Positions 33,500-37,733 of a DNA stretch of 37,733 nucleotides are shown here, piece after piece. The stretch covers positions 1-37,733 of the forward strand of contig JAKALA010000038.1 in assembly GCA_021813325.1 (NCBI GenBank), in the 5' to 3' direction. The first letter of the stretch is position 1. Each line of letters starts with the position of its first letter. The notes beneath the pieces are model-generated. The model worked only from the letters and a program-made list of their open reading frames with translations, did not search any database and was not told the origin of the DNA. The stretch is from a bacterium (GTDB taxonomy: Bacteria; Verrucomicrobiota; Verrucomicrobiia; Limisphaerales; UBA11358). A program made the translations under genes and the position numbers.

Positions 33500-34179
33500 C
33501 TAGTAATCGCCCCGCGGCACACCCAATCGCGAGCCGGCGAGTTCAGTGTCATGCCACAGGAGGATGAGTTCGTTGAGATTGTCCAGCCAGGGCATGACGC
33601 GGTTTTCCAGCGCGTCGGAAATTCTCACCGTGTCGCCCGACTGACAGGCGGCATCGACATCGCAAATGATGACGGCAATCTGCTCCAGTTGCCATTTGCG
33701 CAGTTGCTTGAGCGAAACCGCCCGTTGGCCGGCCCGCACAAATGATCCGGCAAAAAACTCATGGTGAGAATGGGATCTTTCATGAGCCGCGCCATGTCCC
33801 ACCAGAGTTCACAGGCCACGGACGCTTCATTGATCAACACCAGCGTCAGCGACGCTTCCACGCGCTGGCGCACGTGTTCCGCCTGCTGCCAGGCTTTTTT
33901 CAAGACCAGCAGCGGGCCGTCGTCCAGCGAGACAGATTCCGCATCCACCCGCGAAAAACCGGGCATCGGCGGAGCCGAAAGCGAGAGGTCGATCGCGATG
34001 CCGTCCACTTTCAACGAAAACAAAACATGCTGTTTGCTCAAGGCTAGGGTTTCCAGGAAACAGCGGATTGAATTGAGTGTATTTCGCTCTGAAGGAATTG
34101 CCACTGGCGCGCCATCCAGAAAAGCCACGAGGTCACCCTTTGATGCCTTCGACGTGTAAAAATTATTCGGGGCCGCCAT
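33500..34179 (-). CDS. hypothetical protein interrupted by a frame change
   Basis: Two minus-strand frames read as one protein. The first (from ATG at 34179) runs MAAPNNFYTSKASKGDL to WWDMARLMKDPILTMSF. At 33752-33757 there is T6 followed by G on the coding strand. Past it the -1 frame continues sensibly as FFAGSFVRAGQRAVSLKQL and on to a stop at 33500, while the original frame degenerates into Ser/Arg/Pro-rich sequence. The combined product would be about 225 residues. The heptamer T-TTT-TTG is in the phase required for -1 slippage. No family is recognised. It could be programmed frameshifting, a recent mutation or a sequencing error. Confidence 0.6.
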
Positions 34180-34244
34180 GACACCTACCGTATCGGATTT
34201 CCCGCGAGAAACCTGACCGAAACTTATTCACAATTTATTGACAC

Positions 34245-35132
34245 TCACTTGGCTGCGTTGGCACCCTTCACGCGAAGCCGGATGGAATACAGCGATTCGC
34301 TGGCGGTGATAAACAAGGTTTGGTGATCCGGCCCGCCGAAACTCACGTTGGCCGACCACGACTCGGGCACATCAATGTGATCGATTTGTTTGCCAAGCTT
34401 ATCGAAAACGGTCACGCCGTGGCCGGTCAAATAAAGATTGCCCTCGGCGTCGATGGTCATGCCATCAGAACCGAGCGAACAGAAAAGGGTTTTGTTCGTG
34501 AGCGAACCATCAGACTGGATGTCGTATCGCCAGGTTTTGCCCGCCCGGATGTCAGCGACGTAAAGATTCCTGCCATCCGGTGTTCCGGTGATGCCATTGG
34601 GCTGTTTCAAATCATCGATGACACGCTTCAGCTCTTTGCGATTCGCCGAAAGCCAGAAGACATCCTCGCCGGGCATGGCCATCTTGTCGTGATCCCACCA
34701 GGTCCGGCGATAAAATGGGTCGGTAAAATACAAGCCGCCGTCTGGCGCCGGCCATACGTCGTTGGGACCATTGAAATACTTGCCCTGAAAATTGGTCACC
34801 AACACCGTCACGGTTTTGTCCGGCGCAATGCTCCAGAGTTCATTATGGCCATCGGCACAGGCGATCAGATTCCCCTTGGCGTCGAAGCACATCCCATTGG
34901 CGTAACTCGACGGCTGGAGAAAGGCGGAAAGCTTGCCCTGCGCGCTCCATTCCATGATTCGGTTGTTGGGCTGATCCACAAAAAAGAGATTCCCGTGCGC
35001 ATCCACCGTCGGGCCTTCGGTAAACTTGAAATCGCCGGCCAGTTTCTCCAGCCTGGCACCGGGAGCAACCACGCTGTCGGCCCAAACCGCAAGGGCGGAT
35101 GAAATCAAAACGGCGGCAACAAAAATCTTCAT
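34245..35132 (-). CDS. SMP-30/gluconolactonase-family exported protein
   Basis: This is a 295-residue six-bladed beta-propeller, probably a sugar lactonase. The signal peptide starts MKIFVAAVL and ends VWA-D (about 19). Metal-site markers of the family are GDFKFTEGPTVDAHGNLFF (Glu), FNGPNDVWPAPDGGLYFTDP (Asn/Asp) and GSDGMTIDAEGNLYL (Asp). Substrates in this family range from gluconolactone to other lactones, so the exact one is open. The ATG at 35132 is chosen for the signal peptide. No sugar dehydrogenase is adjacent. Confidence 0.9.
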   Translation of the reverse strand: MKIFVAAVLISSALAVWADSVVAPGARLEKLAGDFKFTEGPTVDAHGNLFFVDQPNNRIMEWSAQGKLSAFLQPSSYANGMCFDAKGNLIACADGHNELWSIAPDKTVTVLVTNFQGKYFNGPNDVWPAPDGGLYFTDPFYRRTWWDHDKMAMPGEDVFWLSANRKELKRVIDDLKQPNGITGTPDGRNLYVADIRAGKTWRYDIQSDGSLTNKTLFCSLGSDGMTIDAEGNLYLTGHGVTVFDKLGKQIDHIDVPESWSANVSFGGPDHQTLFITASESLYSIRLRVKGANAAK

Positions 35133-35226
35133 GGTCCGGGCAATCTGACGGGATTTCGCGCATGAATCCACCAAAATCGTTCCTTGTTTTTGGCCCCCGC
35201 TTGCCGCATCTTGCACAAGTTTAACG

Positions 35227-35688
35227 ATGAGTCAGCAAACTCAAAAAGCCGTTCGCTTTCTGCTAAGCTGGATTAACAACACCGTGGCGGTGCTGGTGGC
35301 CGTCATTGTATTGAACAAAGGCTTTTCATACGAAGGCCGGATGGTAAATCTGCTGGTGGCCTCGCTGTTGCTGGGTATTCTAAACGCCTTTGTGCGACCG
35401 ATCTTGATGCTGATCGCGCTGCCACTGCTGATTTTCACGCTGGGATTGTTCACGTTGGTGATCAATGCCCTGTTGCTCTATCTGGTGGGCGCGCTGATGC
35501 AGCCGCATTTTCAGGTGAAGAGTTTTGGCTACGCGTTCCTGGGCGCGTTGATCATCAGCATCATTTCCACCGCCTTGAATGTGTTATCCGGCAACGCCAA
35601 AGTTTCCGTCAAACACCACCAAAACCCCGGCGCCAAAAAAGGCCCGGATAAAAACAACGACGGCAACGGCCCGGTCATCGATGTTTAA
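35227..35688 (+). CDS. small membrane protein, phage-holin-4 superfamily type
   Basis: This is a 153-residue inner-membrane protein with four hydrophobic segments (about 10-30, 37-60, 62-90, 100-122). LLLGILNAFVRPIL and LPLLIFTLGLFTLVINALLLY are the conserved stretch of the holin-4_2 superfamily (also DUF360/YvlD-like). The charged tail (KKGPDKNNDGNG) is cytoplasmic. There are no phage genes around, so this is a housekeeping member of unknown role rather than a lysis protein. It converges on trmB with a 4-base overlap. Confidence 0.85.
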   Translation: MSQQTQKAVRFLLSWINNTVAVLVAVIVLNKGFSYEGRMVNLLVASLLLGILNAFVRPILMLIALPLLIFTLGLFTLVINALLLYLVGALMQPHFQVKSFGYAFLGALIISIISTALNVLSGNAKVSVKHHQNPGAKKGPDKNNDGNGPVIDV

Positions 35689-36293
35689 GCCGCCGGTCGC
35701 AGTCGATAGGCTGCCCGCCGCGTGGGAATGCCCCGGGCATTAAAATCCCGCTCAAAATCGGTGGTCAATTCCGCCAGTTCCGCCGGGGTTTCCACCGGGC
35801 CGAACGCCGGTGCCGCGCCAAACACCTCGTTCATCTGCTGAAAGTAATCCTGGTCGTCGGTTCGCAAATAAACCACCCCGCCGGCCAGCAGCGTTCGCCC
35901 GGCCAGCGCGGGAAATTTTTCATTGATAAGCCGGAAACGGCGATGCTTCTTCTTCGGCCACGGGTCCGGGAAGTAAATATGCAAAGCCGTGGCACAATTG
36001 GGCGGCAGCAAGTATTCGAGGAAATAAGCGGATTCAATCCGCACCCCGCGCAGGTTGTTTAATCCCAACCGCCGGCCTTTGCGATCCAATTTTTGAATGC
36101 GCCCGAGCAGGCGTTCCACCCCGATAAAATTTTGCAGGGGATGCCGGCGCGCGTATTCGACCAGAAATGAAGCGTCGCCACAGCCCAGCTCCACTTCCAG
36201 CGGACGGACGGCATCAAATAGCCTAGCCAGATTAATTCGCTCCAGAATGGAGGGCAAATCATGGAGCAATGAATTTGATGCGGGTAAATTCAC
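35685..36293 (-). CDS. trmB: tRNA (guanine-N7-)-methyltransferase
   Basis: This 202-residue SAM-dependent enzyme makes m7G46 in tRNA. The SAM site is VELGCGDASFLVEYARR (about 33-49), followed by NFIGVERLLGRIQKL. The TrmB signature IYFPDPWPKKKHRRFRLI (about 107-124) contains the catalytic Asp, and LRTDDQDYFQQM follows. The length is short but complete. A perfect palindrome lies about 20 bases before the start. Confidence 0.94.
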   Translation of the reverse strand: MNLPASNSLLHDLPSILERINLARLFDAVRPLEVELGCGDASFLVEYARRHPLQNFIGVERLLGRIQKLDRKGRRLGLNNLRGVRIESAYFLEYLLPPNCATALHIYFPDPWPKKKHRRFRLINEKFPALAGRTLLAGGVVYLRTDDQDYFQQMNEVFGAAPAFGPVETPAELAELTTDFERDFNARGIPTRRAAYRLRPAA

Positions 36294-36314
36294 GGAGGAG
36301 TGAAACGCGACAAC

Positions 36315-36326
36315 ACTGACGTCAGT
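36315..36326. promoter_or_regulatory. perfect 12-bp palindrome upstream of trmB
   Basis: ACTGACGTCAGT, 22 bases before the trmB start. It could be an operator for a dimeric regulator, but one palindrome of this length can arise by chance. Confidence 0.3.
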
Positions 36327-36427
36327 CTGCCCATCAATAACGTAAAAGCTTAACGACCAGAAGCAAAAATGTCTTACTTGCCCTCCGGGCCATGCCGGCT
36401 AAAACACTTGAAATGCGGGCGAAAGAA

Positions 36428-36733
36428 TCAGGCCAGTTCCTGATTCGCCGGCTGGGTGGCGGCGGGCAATTTCTCGGACGCCTCAATCATCTCCCCCACC
36501 ACTTTCTTGAACTCGGCGAGGCCGGTGGACGGTATGATGATCGAATTGCGGCGACCGCCAATTTCTTCGGTGATGCGCAGTAAGCGGCCACGGGGATTTT
36601 CTCTAAGCGTTAAAATAAAGGTCTTCCGTTCAATCTGAATGATGCCGGACTTTAAGGTGTCTTCCGTCACGCGGGGTTTCGGCGGCATTTGAGACCAGCT
36701 CCGGAAAGGCGAGTAGTGATCATTTGAAATCAT
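36428..36733 (-). CDS. PUR-alpha-like RNA/DNA-binding protein (DUF3276 type)
   Basis: This is a 101-residue protein. After a short N-terminus it has DTLKSGIIQIERKTFILTL, NPRGRLLRITEEIGGRRNSIIIP, and SGLAEFKKVVGEMIEA, which is the bacterial PUR repeat (as in Borrelia BpuR and DUF3276 proteins): four beta strands and a helix that bind single-stranded nucleic acids. The Ala/Pro/Gln-rich tail is disordered. The ATG at 36733 or the one at codon 16 (MPPKPR) could be used. Confidence 0.75.
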   Translation of the reverse strand: MISNDHYSPFRSWSQMPPKPRVTEDTLKSGIIQIERKTFILTLRENPRGRLLRITEEIGGRRNSIIIPSTGLAEFKKVVGEMIEASEKLPAATQPANQELA

Positions 36734-37138
36734 AAAAGCTTAGTTAGCAAATTAATCTGGCGTAAAACTAAACTGCGTTTCCCACAAAAGCAACCCCATC
36801 GTGAAGCCACCTCCTCAGGCATGACCTTCCCCATCACCCTGTTTTCCAAAGCAAGCATAAATGGGTCAGCTCCGCCCCACGCCCTAGACCAGCCCTACTG
36901 TCCTGACACCTTCACCCCCCAATGGGGCGGAACCGACAAATCACCTCCAAGAACAGGGAGTCCCTACTCCTTCCCCCCTGTCCTTGCCATTCACTTATTA
37001 CTACGTTCGGAAATAGAATATCTTTCAAAAAATTTGAAATATTTTAAAAAAATTTCAGCCAACGGATGGTTCAGCCCATTTTAAGTGGGTTTTGGAAGGA
37101 TTTTACCCGAAAATCAGGGATTGCTAAATAGGTATTGA
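36734..37138. other. intergenic left of the insertion-sequence remnants
   Basis: About 400 bases. A plus-strand 87-codon frame (36821-37084) has no motif, poor start context and uneven composition, and is not supported. The stretch 37010-37070 is very AT-rich. No clear IS end is visible. Confidence 0.4.
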
Positions 37139-37613
37139 TTAGCATTTTTCGAGCAGGTAGAATGAAAGGCTGGCCGCCAAATTGCGGAACGATTTGCTGT
37201 AGCAATGGGTTTTGCGCCGCAGCCGGGCCAGATAAACCCGGATTCGATTGTTGGCGCTTTCTATGGTGAAGGTGCGGGCTTTGCCTTGCTGGTGGCGGGC
37301 GGCGGCAAAGATTTGGCCGTAGGGGTGCCAGAAATCGGTGCAGTAGGTGATGTGCTCCCCATGCGGAAGTTGCGCATCCAGTTGGCGGGCTGTTTGGGGG
37401 CCACGATCCCCCAGCGCCCAGCCGCACATCTGCTTGGTAGCACGATCAATAGCCCACCACAGCCAGCAAGCTTCTTTTTTTACCAACATACGTCCATAAT
37501 TCATCCGCCTCCACCCATTCCACCTCGGCCGCAGGGACACTGGCCAGGGCCTTGTCAGCCACTTCTGCCTGCACCCAATTCATGACCGAGTTATGGCTCA
37601 CCCCGGCTAGTAT
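37139..37613 (-). pseudogene. IS1-family transposase, frameshifted and 5'-truncated
   Basis: The minus strand first reads LAGVSHNSVMNWVQAEVADK (the InsA-type helix-turn-helix end) and VEADELWTYVGKK (first catalytic Asp). After an A7 run on the coding strand (37475-37481) the sense continues in another frame as ACWLWWAIDRATKQMCGWAL, GDRGP, YCTDFWHPYG (second Asp), then ANNRIRVYLARLRRKTHCYS and KSFRNLAASLSFYL. This is the InsB core of IS1 transposases. The phase change needs +1 at A7, unlike the known -1 shift of IS1, so mutation is likely. The zinc-finger N-terminus is missing. Confidence 0.8.
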
Positions 37614-37733
37614 CTACTTGCAAAGACTGGCGTATTTACTGGTGAGGCCTTTTGGATAAACTTTGACCTTTGTCCATTCAAAGGGGGCGGCGGTCTGATT
37701 GTAAGACTTGATAAAGGTGTCAATGGCTTGGCA
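37614..37733 (-). pseudogene. C-terminal end of an IS630-like transposase (partial)
   Basis: The last 39 codons of a frame entering from the right edge: AIDTFIKSYNQTAAPFEWTK, then VKVYPKG and a TAG stop. The NQTA-PF-WTK motif is typical of the very end of IS630/Tc1-mariner transposases. It runs directly into the IS1-type sequence with no spacer, so one element has been cut by the other or by a deletion. The rest is outside the window. Confidence 0.6.

Noticed and set aside
36821-37084. 87-codon plus-strand frame before the IS remnants
   Set aside because: No recognisable protein features and abrupt AT shift in its second half.
1-37733. CRISPR array or phage cluster
   Set aside because: No regularly spaced direct repeats were seen; the only holin-like gene is a housekeeping holin-4 superfamily member without phage neighbours.

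Overview
The window looks like chromosomal DNA of a Verrucomicrobiota bacterium, most likely near Pedosphaera/Limisphaerales. The basis is lineage-typical exported proteins: one with an early QNVVGYVN motif, one opening SVDWYKISGGGG after its signal peptide, and a PEP-CTERM protein. Other pointers are a TMTC-like membrane/TPR protein, a GH29 fucosidase, starts that mostly lack a Shine-Dalgarno sequence, and intergenic DNA rich in repeats. This placement is inference from motif recall; no search was run.

Layout. (1) 1-9.7 kb: hisS, an HU-type protein, an orphan GspC/PilP-like secreted protein, a PEP-CTERM protein and a tandem-repeat exported protein (all minus); a candidate plus-strand structured RNA ending in a strong terminator (about 5180-5470); glcD (plus); a small exported protein and a TMTC-like glycosyltransferase/TPR protein (minus). 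(2) 9.8-13.1 kb, minus strand: cysK; rho followed at once by a WYL regulator. (3) 13.3-14.1 kb: no convincing gene, but a very dense series of perfect hairpins, several with GNRA loops on the minus strand, ending in a minus-strand terminator. This is the best candidate for an undescribed large non-coding RNA. (4) 14.2-18.9 kb: decayed DNA and a truncated ABC exporter, a thioredoxin-fold-like secreted protein overlapping a yeast-FCY1-type cytosine deaminase, a GH29 fucosidase, and a clpS-DUF2017-like pair.

(5) 18.9-30.9 kb is a metal-homeostasis island. After an IS1380-like transposase remnant and a dispersed inverted-repeat element comes a 415-bp module: promoter-like sequence, a 108-residue His/Cys-containing exported protein, and a hairpin. 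It is followed by an outer-membrane porin and a ZnuA/ZnuC/ZnuB metal-uptake ABC system. A second, diverged copy of the same 415-bp module, sitting against a truncated alpha-amylase tail, is followed by a CzcCBA/Cus-type RND metal efflux operon. The same leader module has therefore been placed in front of an importer and an exporter.

(6) 31-37.7 kb: icd, a DnaJ-like protein, a hypothetical gene split by a UUUUUUG heptamer, an SMP-30 lactonase, a small holin-4 type membrane protein, trmB, a PUR-domain protein, and at the right edge a frameshifted IS1-family transposase abutting the end of an IS630-like transposase.
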